A stretch of 7,278 nt of DNA from CAZOHG01 sp964579725 (GCA_964579725.1 CAZOHG010000107.1:1-7278), one strand, 5' to 3'. Shown: positions 1 through 6,823, counted from the stretch's first letter. Numbers and translations: made by a program. Notes: generated by a model not told the origin, from the letters alone.

Positions 1-618
1 CAGACGGTCACACACGTCTTCCGCTTCATCAGCAATATTTTCAATATGATAGGCAAAATATCTCATGTGGATTTTGGCACTGAGTTTGAGGTCTTGTTTT
101 CGGAATACGACGCGCTTAATTTTCTCTGCAATCTTGTCCGTTTCATTTTCATAAAACTGCACCTTGTTAATGTGGTCACGAACCGCACTCAAATCCCGAA
201 AATAGGCTCGAATGGCAGATACCATCGCCTCCACCGCTGAAACGGAAACCTGAGCCAGTTCCAGATATTGCGGACGCAGCTCCTCCAAAATGAAAGGGAT
301 TTCTACCGAAAATTGGAGCAGGGTTTCACTCATGGTGTTCAAAACGGCGTCGGTGCTTTCCAAAAGCCCCAGCACATCTCCGCGGGCCTCGGGAATCAAT
401 GTCTGCGCGTACAATTTGCTCTCAATAAGCCTTCGAAGCCGATCGCCGTGACTCTCGAGCTCATCCAAATCCGCCAATCGACTTTCAAAATCGTCGTGCT
501 GTTCGTCCAGATAATATTTCACCCCTTGCTGAAAAAGCAACGCTCCTCGAACCACGCTGTCCAAATATTCGTCAATTTGGGCTTCCAATTCTTTGGTTTT
601 TTTGAATAAGAGTGCCAT
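1..618 (-). CDS. DUF47 / PhoU-like phosphate transport accessory protein (3' end beyond window)
   Basis: I read 206 open codons from the ATG at 618 to the window edge with no stop, so the C-terminus is missing. Family members are usually a little over 200 residues, so probably only a few are lost. The protein is soluble, nearly all helical and rich in charged residues, with no signal peptide or membrane segment. PhoU-type E-x3-D metal-binding motifs are visible: E55/D59 in ELESHGD, E157/D161 in ENETD, and E193/D197 within HIENIADEAEDV near residues 191-202, which is the typical DUF47 C-terminal signature. An AGGA ribosome binding site (628-631) lies 9 bases before the ATG. Known of the family: DUF47 genes commonly sit beside PiT inorganic phosphate transporters and are thought to modulate them. 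A PiT gene just past position 1 is therefore expected but not seen. It follows tctA by 135 bases, so it may have its own promoter. Confidence 0.88.
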   Translation of the reverse strand, partial: MALLFKKTKELEAQIDEYLDSVVRGALLFQQGVKYYLDEQHDDFESRLADLDELESHGDRLRRLIESKLYAQTLIPEARGDVLGLLESTDAVLNTMSETLLQFSVEIPFILEELRPQYLELAQVSVSAVEAMVSAIRAYFRDLSAVRDHINKVQFYENETDKIAEKIKRVVFRKQDLKLSAKIHMRYFAYHIENIADEAEDVCDRL

Positions 619-753
619 GTTGTTTTTTCCTAAATTTCTTTAAAAATTGGAAAGATCAAACTTCGAACGACAAAAGCGTTTTCTTTTTTCATCCCCTCCA
701 AACAGCACCATTCCGTATTTCAAAAACGGAAATGATTTTTGCCCTTCAAAATC
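619..753 (-). other. spacer between tctA and the DUF47 gene
   Basis: There is no open frame with a start and ribosome binding site here apart from the DUF47 leader. A 6-bp inverted repeat (711-716 with 726-731, 9-base loop) lies near the tctA stop, but its T-run is on the plus-strand side, so it is not a good terminator for tctA. No convincing -35/-10 pair was found by eye. The spacer may separate two transcripts or simply be a long intra-operon gap. Confidence 0.4.
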
Positions 754-2244
754 CTATTCTTTGGCGGTACGGACTTTGTCCCATTTTGGCTTCAGTAACG
801 GGTAGAAAAAAGAAATGGTCGCCAAAATCAGGAGTCCGAGACTTACAGGGCGAACCAAAAAGATTCGAGCGCTCCCCATGAGCAGAGCGCGCCGAAAATT
901 CGTTTCTGCCAAAAATCCGAGAATCAACCCCAGAATAACCGGCGCCGTTGGAAAATGGTACCGGCGCAAAATCCAGCCTAAAATACCAAAGCCGAGGCAA
1001 CTCCAGACGTCAAACATGGAATTACTCACGGCGTAACTTCCGATAAAAGCCACGGATAAAATAATCGGGTACAGCAAAGCCTGTGGTAAAGAAATAATTC
1101 GAATCCACAATTGATTTCCCAAATAGCCCAGCAAAAACATGACACCGTACGCCAAAAATAGACTGGCAAACAGCCCATTTACAACCGGCGCATTATTTTT
1201 GAATAATTCGGGACCCGGGGTTAAGCCGTGGAGCATAAGCGCTCCAATTAAAACGGCCGTTGCAGCACTCCCCGGAATGCCCAAGGTCAATAGCGGCACC
1301 AGCGCTCCGCCCACCGAGCCGCTGGTAGCGGCTCCCGAAGCCGCAATGCCTTCCAAGGCCCCCTGTCCGAACTTTTCGGGATGTTTGCTGGTGCGGCGTG
1401 CTTCCCCGTAGGCAATGAAAGCTGCAATGGTCGCTCCCGCGCCCGGAACCACACCAATCAGCGTACCCAAGAGGGACGATTGCAAAATCGTCCGTTTAAT
1501 TTCCCAGATTTCCCGTAGAGCCGGCATTTTGCCCGAAAATTTTCTCCCCGCTTTTTGCAAAGCGCCCGATCGTTCAATCCCCAAAAAAATTTCTCCCAAA
1601 GCAAACAAGCCAATAAGTGCCGGAATAAAGCTAAATCCTTCAGCCAATTCCGGTACACCGAAGGTAAACCGCAAATACCCCGTAAACGGATCCATTCCGA
1701 CGGTATTTAGGAGAAGACCGATGAGCGTAGCAATGAACGCCTTGACGTAGTTGCCTCGCGAGAGAGACGAAATAATTGTTAAACCAAAAACAGCCAGGGC
1801 AAAATATTCCGCCGGCCCAAATTTTAGAGCGGCTTTAGCTAAGGGGACGGAAAAAAACACCAGAACGAGGGTACCCAACAGGCCGCCAGCCGTAGAGGCA
1901 ATCACCGAAGTACCCAACGCCCGTCCCGGCTGGCCCTTTTGAGTTAGCGGGTAACCATCGAATGTGGACACAATGGCGGACGGGGTTCCGGGGGTGTTAA
2001 TGGCAATCGCCGTAATGGTTCCGCCGTAATTGGCCGCCGCGTACACCGAACCAAGCAAAATCAGGGCACTGAGCGGTTCCATTCCGTAACTGAACGGCAC
2101 CAAAAGAGCCACTCCCATCGCCGGCGAGAGACCGGGCAAAACGCCGACCAAAATACCCATTGTCACTCCCAATACAATAATAGCCAGGGGGTACCCGTGC
2201 AAAATGAGCCGAAAGCCTTCCAACAAATTGAAAAAAATAGTCAT
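754..2244 (-). CDS. tctA: TctA, large permease subunit of a tripartite tricarboxylate transporter
   Basis: This 496-residue, very hydrophobic protein has the TctA signature in both halves. The first half has GVLPGLSPAMG at about residues 34-44 and YGGTITAIAINTPGTPSA at 73-90, followed by the DGYPL and GQPGRALG elements. The second, internally repeated half has GVVPGAGATIAAFIAYGEAR at about 264-283 and ALVPLLTLGIPGSAATAVLI at about 314-333, then HGLTPGPELF. The usual family length is about 500. It forms the multi-helix inner-membrane channel for proton- or sodium-driven solute uptake with a periplasmic binding protein and a small TctB subunit, here both supplied by the gene upstream. The ATG at 2244 is chosen because MTIFFNLLEGF aligns with normal TctA starts. 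The frame stays open upstream to a TTG at 2370, but no Shine-Dalgarno sequence supports that start, and none is strong at 2244 either. The substrate (citrate, other carboxylates or something else) cannot be told from sequence. Confidence 0.95.
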   Translation of the reverse strand: MTIFFNLLEGFRLILHGYPLAIIVLGVTMGILVGVLPGLSPAMGVALLVPFSYGMEPLSALILLGSVYAAANYGGTITAIAINTPGTPSAIVSTFDGYPLTQKGQPGRALGTSVIASTAGGLLGTLVLVFFSVPLAKAALKFGPAEYFALAVFGLTIISSLSRGNYVKAFIATLIGLLLNTVGMDPFTGYLRFTFGVPELAEGFSFIPALIGLFALGEIFLGIERSGALQKAGRKFSGKMPALREIWEIKRTILQSSLLGTLIGVVPGAGATIAAFIAYGEARRTSKHPEKFGQGALEGIAASGAATSGSVGGALVPLLTLGIPGSAATAVLIGALMLHGLTPGPELFKNNAPVVNGLFASLFLAYGVMFLLGYLGNQLWIRIISLPQALLYPIILSVAFIGSYAVSNSMFDVWSCLGFGILGWILRRYHFPTAPVILGLILGFLAETNFRRALLMGSARIFLVRPVSLGLLILATISFFYPLLKPKWDKVRTAKE

Positions 2245-2381
2245 AAAATACGAAATTCGTGATTTGAGGCGGTGTTTTCTGCGTCTATTGAACCGCCTTT
2301 TTTTGAATAACCGGCCAATTCGCAAGCAAAAAGGTTTGAAATTTTCAGCTAAAATCCACCTGCCGCTCAAGGCGAAATTTT
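2245..2381 (-). other. spacer before tctA with a possible mRNA hairpin
   Basis: This 137-base gap separates the tctCB stop from the tctA ATG. It contains a perfect 7-bp inverted repeat, AGGCGGT (2267-2273) and ACCGCCT (2292-2298), with an 18-base loop, and a short palindrome ACGAAATTCGT (2250-2260) just before the ATG. On the plus strand the hairpin is followed by seven T's, but no plus-strand gene is present to terminate. On the coding strand it could fold in the mRNA between the two transporter cistrons. The tctA frame is open through the whole gap and would encode a very basic stretch (many K and R), probably by chance. Confidence 0.35.
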
Positions 2382-3878
2382 CTACTCAAACCACATTCCT
2401 CTGGGAAGGGGCACCTGCAAAATTCTGTAAAAAATGACATACGACAAAACCACAAAGCCCAAGACGGTCACCACAATAATCCAATATTTACGATAGTTAA
2501 GTTGGTACGCCCCGGCACTTAGAAATAAAACCGTACTGACGTAATACCCGGCGTATCGAATCGCAAGTAGGTAGCCGAACATAAGACCGACAAGGCCAAG
2601 CGGAATTCGCACATTGCCGCTGTCCGAGTTTTTTGGGGAGTGTTTACCCCTCACGGTTTGAAAGACAAGCCAGGTGCAAAAAATCCACAGTCCGTAAATC
2701 CAGAGGCGCGGCATAGAAGCGGGCCCCACGGACGTCGCCAATTTGCCGCGAGGAAAATCTTTTGTCAAAATAAAAAGAAATAGGGAAAAAACAAGGAGAA
2801 AACCGGCAATCACCGTGTCGCCGGAAAGCCACTCCCGCTTAAGAAAATAAACCAGACCAAGAAGGAAAAAATAGACACCTCCGAGCAAGACAGCCCAATT
2901 CCGCCAATTTTGTGCGCCTCCCTGTGCCGCGGCCAAAATTCCCGCCTTTTGGAGGTATTTAACAGCTTCCTGTTGATCCTGCAAAATCATTCGTTCAAAC
3001 TGTCGGTGCCCGTAAAAGACCGCTTGCGCCGATGTCTGGTGCAAAAAGGCCAGCCAGGCCGAATCCCGACTCACTTTTTGCAACAACCGCGTCAAATAGT
3101 GAATTGCCGTGAGGTCGGTTCCTTTCCGAACCGCGAAACCGCGCCAGAGCACTTCCGACTTTAAATCGTACCCCTTCTCCACAAAAGTGGGGGCATTCGG
3201 AAATTGCGAAAGGCGTTCCGGCGCGGCCACCGCCGCCACCTTGAGGGTCGGCCTTCCGCGGGTGTCACCCGGATTTCCCACGTACACGGCACCCTGTTTT
3301 CCCATTAATGCGGCTAAGGCGTCCGAGCCCCCTTCGTAGGGAATCCACTCTCCGCGAATATTCAAAACATCCCAGGTTTTAACCGCCATGAGATGGTCAA
3401 CCCCACCCACTAAAGGCCCCAGCCACCGCTGTTTTCCATGCTTGGCACGCGCATCTGCAATAATATCATCCAGCGTTCGAACGGACGTGGTACGATTGGT
3501 AATCAGGGCTTCGGGATCTACGGCCATACACGCCAGAAAATAAAACTCGCTCAATTTCACGCCACCGTGTGTTAAAAGAACGGTGGAAATAAACGATTTC
3601 GTCACACCCAAAATCGTGTAGCCGTCCGGCGGGCGACTGAGAACCGTCCGCATGGCCACAATACCCGAGCCGCCGCTCTTATTTTCCACCAAAATAGGTA
3701 CGGAGGTGTATTTTCTGGAAATGGCGGCAATTTGTCTTGCTGTGATGTCAATGGCACTTCCGGGCTTGCTGTGCACCACAATGGTAATCGGTTTCCGAGG
3801 GAATTGAGCCCGCAAACCTACCGAAAGAGAGAAAAACAAAACCGGAAGAAAAAGAAGCTTTTGGTAAAGCGCTTTCAC
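2382..3878 (-). CDS. tctC-tctB: TctC-TctB fusion: TTT periplasmic binding protein joined to small membrane subunit
   Basis: The 498-residue product, numbered from the GTG at 3878, has three parts. Residues 1-24 form a Sec signal peptide: K2, a hydrophobic core, and LRA before Q25. Residues 26-320 are a BUG/TctC solute-binding domain, with FPRKPITIVVHSKPG, DITAR, VENKSGGSGIVA, PPDGYTIL and an IPYEGGSDALAALMGKQ block at their usual places. From about 352 to the end comes a TctB (DUF1468) domain, with SVGPASMPRLW for the usual GP..FP motif, several hydrophobic helices and the terminal LPRG. Between them, residues 327-346 form an additional transmembrane helix (NWAVLLGGVYFFLLGLVYF) followed by KRE. 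TctC and TctB are normally separate genes. A GTG at 3908 would overlap the upstream stop and place ten polar residues before the signal peptide, so 3878 is preferred; ATAGAG lies nearby as a weak ribosome site. The protein presumably captures solute in the periplasm for TctA. Confidence 0.92.
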   Translation of the reverse strand: MKALYQKLLFLPVLFFSLSVGLRAQFPRKPITIVVHSKPGSAIDITARQIAAISRKYTSVPILVENKSGGSGIVAMRTVLSRPPDGYTILGVTKSFISTVLLTHGGVKLSEFYFLACMAVDPEALITNRTTSVRTLDDIIADARAKHGKQRWLGPLVGGVDHLMAVKTWDVLNIRGEWIPYEGGSDALAALMGKQGAVYVGNPGDTRGRPTLKVAAVAAPERLSQFPNAPTFVEKGYDLKSEVLWRGFAVRKGTDLTAIHYLTRLLQKVSRDSAWLAFLHQTSAQAVFYGHRQFERMILQDQQEAVKYLQKAGILAAAQGGAQNWRNWAVLLGGVYFFLLGLVYFLKREWLSGDTVIAGFLLVFSLFLFILTKDFPRGKLATSVGPASMPRLWIYGLWIFCTWLVFQTVRGKHSPKNSDSGNVRIPLGLVGLMFGYLLAIRYAGYYVSTVLFLSAGAYQLNYRKYWIIVVTVLGFVVLSYVIFYRILQVPLPRGMWFE

Positions 3879-3895
3879 GTTAGAAAACTCTATTT

Positions 3896-4372
3896 TTATT
3901 CTTTCCACCGACGGTAGGGATTTTTCATCAACATGGAATTGTAGTAGCGCACATCTCCCGTGACTTCTTCACCCAACCAGGCAGGTTTCTCGAATGCTTC
4001 GTCTTCTGCTTTCAACTCCACTTCCGCAAGCACCAGTCCTTCATTCTCTCCATAAAATTCATCCACCTCAAAAACATGTTCTCCAATTTTGACCAGGTAC
4101 CGCGTTTTGTCGATAATTCCCGGTTCGCAAATCCGGAGGAGCTTTTCCGCATCCTCCTTCGGGATTTCTATTTCCCATTCAAACCGACTGGCACCGGTTT
4201 CGTTTCCAATGCCCTTAACGGTCAAAAATCCCTTGTCGCCCCTGATTCGGACACGCACCGTCCGTTCCGGGGCAGACGATAAATATCCCTGTACGATCCG
4301 TGTGGCTTTAACCGCTTCATTTTTAAAGCGGTCATTTTTCACCAAAAACTTCCTCTCAATCTCCTGTGCCAT
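3896..4372 (-). CDS. CYTH-domain triphosphate tunnel protein (inorganic triphosphatase / class IV adenylate cyclase family)
   Basis: This 158-residue protein is a single CYTH domain of bacterial size. The defining ExExK motif is E4-I-E6-R-K8. Further tunnel residues follow: R40, R42 and R44 in RVRIRG, K53 in LTVKG, E65/E67/E69 in FEWEIEI, K89 and R91 in DKTRY, the acidic strands FEVDEF (102-105) and AEVEL (117-119), then VTGD (137-140) and YYN near the end. Family members bind triphosphate with divalent metal in a beta-barrel tunnel. Short bacterial forms of this kind are mostly tripolyphosphatases, though adenylate or thiamine triphosphate chemistry occurs in relatives, so the exact substrate is open. 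No signal peptide, so cytoplasmic. The ATG at 4372 has GGGAG five bases upstream; an in-frame TTG at 4384 is not supported. The stop lies 17 bases before the tctC-tctB start, which suggests co-transcription with the transporter. Confidence 0.9.
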   Translation of the reverse strand: MAQEIERKFLVKNDRFKNEAVKATRIVQGYLSSAPERTVRVRIRGDKGFLTVKGIGNETGASRFEWEIEIPKEDAEKLLRICEPGIIDKTRYLVKIGEHVFEVDEFYGENEGLVLAEVELKAEDEAFEKPAWLGEEVTGDVRYYNSMLMKNPYRRWKE

Positions 4373-4377
4373 TTTCA

Positions 4378-4382
4378 CTCCC
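4378..4382 (-). promoter_or_regulatory. ribosome binding site fixing the CYTH start
   Basis: GGGAG on the coding strand, five bases before the ATG at 4372. It excludes the upstream in-frame TTG (4384), which it overlaps. Confidence 0.7.
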
Positions 4383-4398
4383 AAAAATAAAGCTGTTG

Positions 4399-4415
4399 GC
4401 CTCGTGTCCCGAGGC
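4399..4415 (-). other. short GC-rich hairpin between the two CYTH-type genes
   Basis: GCCTCG and CGAGGC form a perfect 6-bp stem with a 5-base loop, within an otherwise A/T-rich 126-base spacer. On the coding strand a broken T-run (TTTATTTTT) starts about 7 bases after the stem, so it is not a standard intrinsic terminator. It lies 26 bases upstream of the CYTH ATG and could be a weak terminator, a processing site or an mRNA-stabilising structure. Confidence 0.35.
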
Positions 4416-4498
4416 GTTTCCTTTAAATTTCTTTCTTCGAAATTCTCTTTCTGAGTAGCTGTTTATCGCTTCTGCCGCAAAAATCTGTGTCGAAAAAG

Positions 4499-5086
4499 TC
4501 AGATGGGCAAGTTGAGGCTCCTTTTCATCGCCTTTATGTAATTGACATTTTCATAGCGGTCGAGTCCCAAGTTGCGCACCGTTTTCACCACCAATTCCGA
4601 ATTGGGATGCTCAACCGCGATGGTTTGGGTAGGGTTCCCGTTAAATGTCACATCGGCAATTTCCACAATACAGTCGTCAATCGTGTATCCGAAGCGCTTT
4701 TTGAAAACATGCACTGTGTGCAATTCAGCCCGAGGGGCAATCAACTCGTCCAAATATTCGGTGTAGGTGTACTCATCCCGTTTCAGATCGGGCAAAGGAA
4801 TATTGAATGCTTTGAAAACAATGGCCAAATCGGTTATGTGAATTGGAAAACCCGCCTTTAAAATGGGTGTCCACTGCTCAAGTCCGTCATTATTGACACG
4901 CAATAAGGTTTTAATATCCATAAGCTTGTTGCGAATTTTCGTATTGTCACTGCTCTTTTCCGAAAGAATGTAAATTTCGGAGCTTTCCCGCTCTTTCTCC
5001 AATGCGTATTTTTGCACGGCCTTCACGCCATCCTGTAAATCCTGACCGAACGTACGCCACTCCCAGCGCGGAATAATCTTTTCCAT
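4499..5086 (-). CDS. divergent CYTH-like protein of unknown function
   Basis: This 195-residue protein has no signal peptide or membrane segment. I do not recognise a named family with certainty, but its motif order mirrors a CYTH domain. A charged strand PRWEWRTF (6-13) sits where ExExK would be. Next come SEIYILS (36-42) and N-x-KIRNKLMDIKTLLRV (48-63), with alternating basic residues like the RxR...K strands. Acidic strands DCIVEIADV (138-146) and TIAVEHP (155-161) follow, then a C-terminal ENVNYIKAMKR like the Y-x-N end of CYTH proteins. The strict ExExK is not present (E9-W-R instead), so the activity may differ. The ATG at 5086 is fixed by AAGGAG seven bases upstream. It lies 126 bases before the canonical CYTH gene on the same strand, which supports a paired or paralogous role. 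The CYTH-like assignment is inferred from motif pattern only. Confidence 0.6.
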   Translation of the reverse strand: MEKIIPRWEWRTFGQDLQDGVKAVQKYALEKERESSEIYILSEKSSDNTKIRNKLMDIKTLLRVNNDGLEQWTPILKAGFPIHITDLAIVFKAFNIPLPDLKRDEYTYTEYLDELIAPRAELHTVHVFKKRFGYTIDDCIVEIADVTFNGNPTQTIAVEHPNSELVVKTVRNLGLDRYENVNYIKAMKRSLNLPI

Positions 5087-5093
5087 TTTCACA

Positions 5094-5099
5094 CTCCTT
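5094..5099 (-). promoter_or_regulatory. strong ribosome binding site of the CYTH-like gene
   Basis: AAGGAG on the coding strand with a 7-base gap to the ATG at 5086. The upstream in-frame GTG (5092) would be only one or two bases from it, so the ATG is the start. Confidence 0.8.
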
Positions 5100-5148
5100 G
5101 CTCTAAAAATCCGCTTTAGAAATCAAATTTCCAAATAATTGGGATTTC

Positions 5149-5177
5149 AAATTAATACCAACGCAAATAAAAATCAA
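5149..5177 (-). promoter_or_regulatory. candidate promoter for the CYTH-TTT gene group
   Basis: On the minus strand TTGATT (5172-5177) and TAATTT (5149-5154) are separated by 17 bases, in an A/T-rich region about 60 bases before the ATG at 5086. The -35 resembles TTGACA; the -10 match is only partial. Just downstream is a nested inverted repeat: GAAATC (5119-5124) with GATTTC (5143-5148), and inside it CCAA (5131-5134) with TTGG (5139-5142). This would lie at the transcript start and might be an operator or leader fold. The rest of the spacer up to 5316 shows no gene. Confidence 0.35.
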
Positions 5178-5316
5178 GATGTTTTTTGGGAATAAAAATG
5201 AGGGCGAATTTCGGAAAGCGTAAACACTTCATTTCAATCGAACGCCGTAAATCCCTTTGTTTCTCCTGAGGCAGATTTTTTGAAAGCAAAAATAACTTCC
5301 CCAAAAGAGGATTTGG

Positions 5317-6822
5317 TTACTCTTCCCCAAAAACCTCTGCCGAAAAGGTTAAGATTTTCGTTTTGGGGTCTTTCCACGCGTCGGGCGGAAGCCCCGCTTT
5401 GCGGCAGGTTTGCTGAATAAACTGCAGGCGGTCCCAACCGTAATCAGTGGCCACTTGTGGCAAAAGTAGTCCTTGAAAACCGTCGTTTTTTACAATCAAC
5501 CCGTCGCGCCCGATTTTTATTTTCGACAAATCTTTATTTTCCAATTCTTTTGGAACAGTAAGAACCGAGATTTCAATTTGCAAATGGGGTAATTCTTCCG
5601 GCTGAATCGGCATAAATCGGGGATCGCGACGAGCGGCTTCTTCAGCCACTTCACGCACAGTTTGGTAAAGTGGCTTCACGGGCAAAATGTAACCAATGCA
5701 GCCCCGCAAATGGTGATCCTTGTCGATGGTCACAAAAGCCCCTCTTTTTTCTTTCAGGTGCGGCGAATTGACGGAGAATTCAGGAACCGGTTCCCCCCTC
5801 ACAACGTGCTCAATGGTAACTTTGGCAATGTGCAACAAGGTGGCTTTGTCCTCTTTGGACAGGCCCAAACGGACCCCCACCTTTTGGACATCCCGCACCC
5901 TGGTTGGGCGGTAAAAGGCCGCCGCCATGTAACCGACAACCTGACTCTTGTTTCCGGCGGTGTCCCCCGAATTGGCGTAATCCAGAATTTTCACCTTCTT
6001 GGCCCCCAATTTTTGAGCCGCAATCATGGCAGCCACAATCGGGCCGCCCCCACAGGCCTCCACTTCCCGCCGTTTCAGCGCGCGTGCCAGCCCTTTGTAG
6101 TCGTACCGAGACACGTACGAAATCAGGCGGTGGTCTAATTCTTCCGCCTTTTCGTACGGGTAATAGTGCGAAAGGTCAGAGCTGGCCACAATGAGCACGC
6201 GCTTGCCCTTGGCGGCGTGCGCAATAGCCAAGCCCAGCATTTTGTCGTTGTGGTAATTCTGTTCACCTTCAATAATCGGCACAATTTTAAATGGGCCCTT
6301 GAGGACTTTCAGCAGAAACGGAAGTTGAACCTCAAGGCAATGTTCTTTACGCGGCAAATTCTCCTGCAAATGGCCCCGAGTTGAAAGCCGAATGCTACCG
6401 TCGTAGTCGGCAATTTTTTTGGCCATTGCCTCGTCCACCCTGACCGTCCCCAGAGGCACGCGGTAGGCCCCCTTCGGGTAAACGGAAGTAAACGGAAAAT
6501 ATTCTACGTGGGTAGGCCCGATTAAAATAACCGTGTCGTACCGCAACCCCTTCAATTCTTTATAGGAATAGGCAGCCACCCAACCGGAATAAACGTAGCC
6601 CGCGTGGGGCGAGACGATGGCTACAATGTCGCCGGGAATAGGAAGTTTCTTAGCGTGGCTCAAATACAAATCAATCTGGCGACTCAATTCCGAGGGATCG
6701 GCAGGATAAAATTGCCCCGCGACGCCCGGCGGCCGAATCCCTTGCGCGCGGCTTGAAACACGTCCCCCTAACACAAACAAAAAAGCCCCGAAAGCGACAA
6801 CTGTAAGTAAGCGACTTTTCAT
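5317..6822 (-). CDS. amrB-amrA: exported MEMO1-like / AMMECR1 fusion (AmmeMemoRadiSam proteins B and A)
   Basis: The 501-residue product has three parts. Residues 1-26 form a Sec-type signal peptide: KSR, then a hydrophobic core LLTVVAFGAFLFVLGG, and SRA before Q27, with no lipobox Cys. Residues 29-305 are a MEMO1-like domain starting RPPGVAGQFYP. The residues matching the human MEMO1 metal ligands are kept: H73 in SPHAGYVYSG, H105 in GPTHVEYF and C257 in EACGGGPI, together with D216/H219 in SSDLSHYY. Residues 322-499 are an AMMECR1 domain with LRGCIG (372-377), DPRFMPIQPEEL and GLLLPQVATDYGWD. In many prokaryotes these two domains and a radical SAM enzyme are separate neighbouring genes; the combined biochemical role is not established. 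The ATG at 6822 is one base after the upstream stop, implying translational coupling; an in-frame TTG at 6855 would overlap the upstream gene. The radical SAM partner is not in the window. Confidence 0.93.
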   Translation of the reverse strand: MKSRLLTVVAFGAFLFVLGGRVSSRAQGIRPPGVAGQFYPADPSELSRQIDLYLSHAKKLPIPGDIVAIVSPHAGYVYSGWVAAYSYKELKGLRYDTVILIGPTHVEYFPFTSVYPKGAYRVPLGTVRVDEAMAKKIADYDGSIRLSTRGHLQENLPRKEHCLEVQLPFLLKVLKGPFKIVPIIEGEQNYHNDKMLGLAIAHAAKGKRVLIVASSDLSHYYPYEKAEELDHRLISYVSRYDYKGLARALKRREVEACGGGPIVAAMIAAQKLGAKKVKILDYANSGDTAGNKSQVVGYMAAAFYRPTRVRDVQKVGVRLGLSKEDKATLLHIAKVTIEHVVRGEPVPEFSVNSPHLKEKRGAFVTIDKDHHLRGCIGYILPVKPLYQTVREVAEEAARRDPRFMPIQPEELPHLQIEISVLTVPKELENKDLSKIKIGRDGLIVKNDGFQGLLLPQVATDYGWDRLQFIQQTCRKAGLPPDAWKDPKTKILTFSAEVFGEE

Positions 6823-6823
6823 T

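Noticed and set aside
711..731. 6-bp hairpin after tctA as a terminator
   Set aside because: The stem is short and the T-run lies on the plus-strand side, whereas tctA is transcribed from the minus strand.
1139..1750. two plus-strand frames of 90 and 111 codons inside tctA
   Set aside because: Both are antisense shadows of TctA; their Pro/Ala/Lys-rich products reflect the complementary codons of a hydrophobic membrane protein.
4089..4454. 121-codon plus-strand frame over the CYTH gene
   Set aside because: It is antisense to a clearly conserved CYTH domain and has no family-like motif.
5301..5316. CCAAA/TTTGG hairpin after the MEMO-AMMECR1 stop as a terminator
   Set aside because: It has only a 5-bp A/T-rich stem, and the T-rich stretch on the coding strand (TTATTTTT) is offset by about 5 bases; too weak to call.
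5234..5437. 67-codon minus-strand frame overlapping the end of the MEMO-AMMECR1 gene and the spacer
   Set aside because: It lies out of frame with the AMMECR1 domain for half its length and has no recognisable motif.
5662..6138. 158-codon open frame on the plus strand
   Set aside because: It is antisense to the MEMO-AMMECR1 gene, whose protein is strongly conserved in motif. The plus-strand product shows no recognisable domain and low-complexity-like composition.
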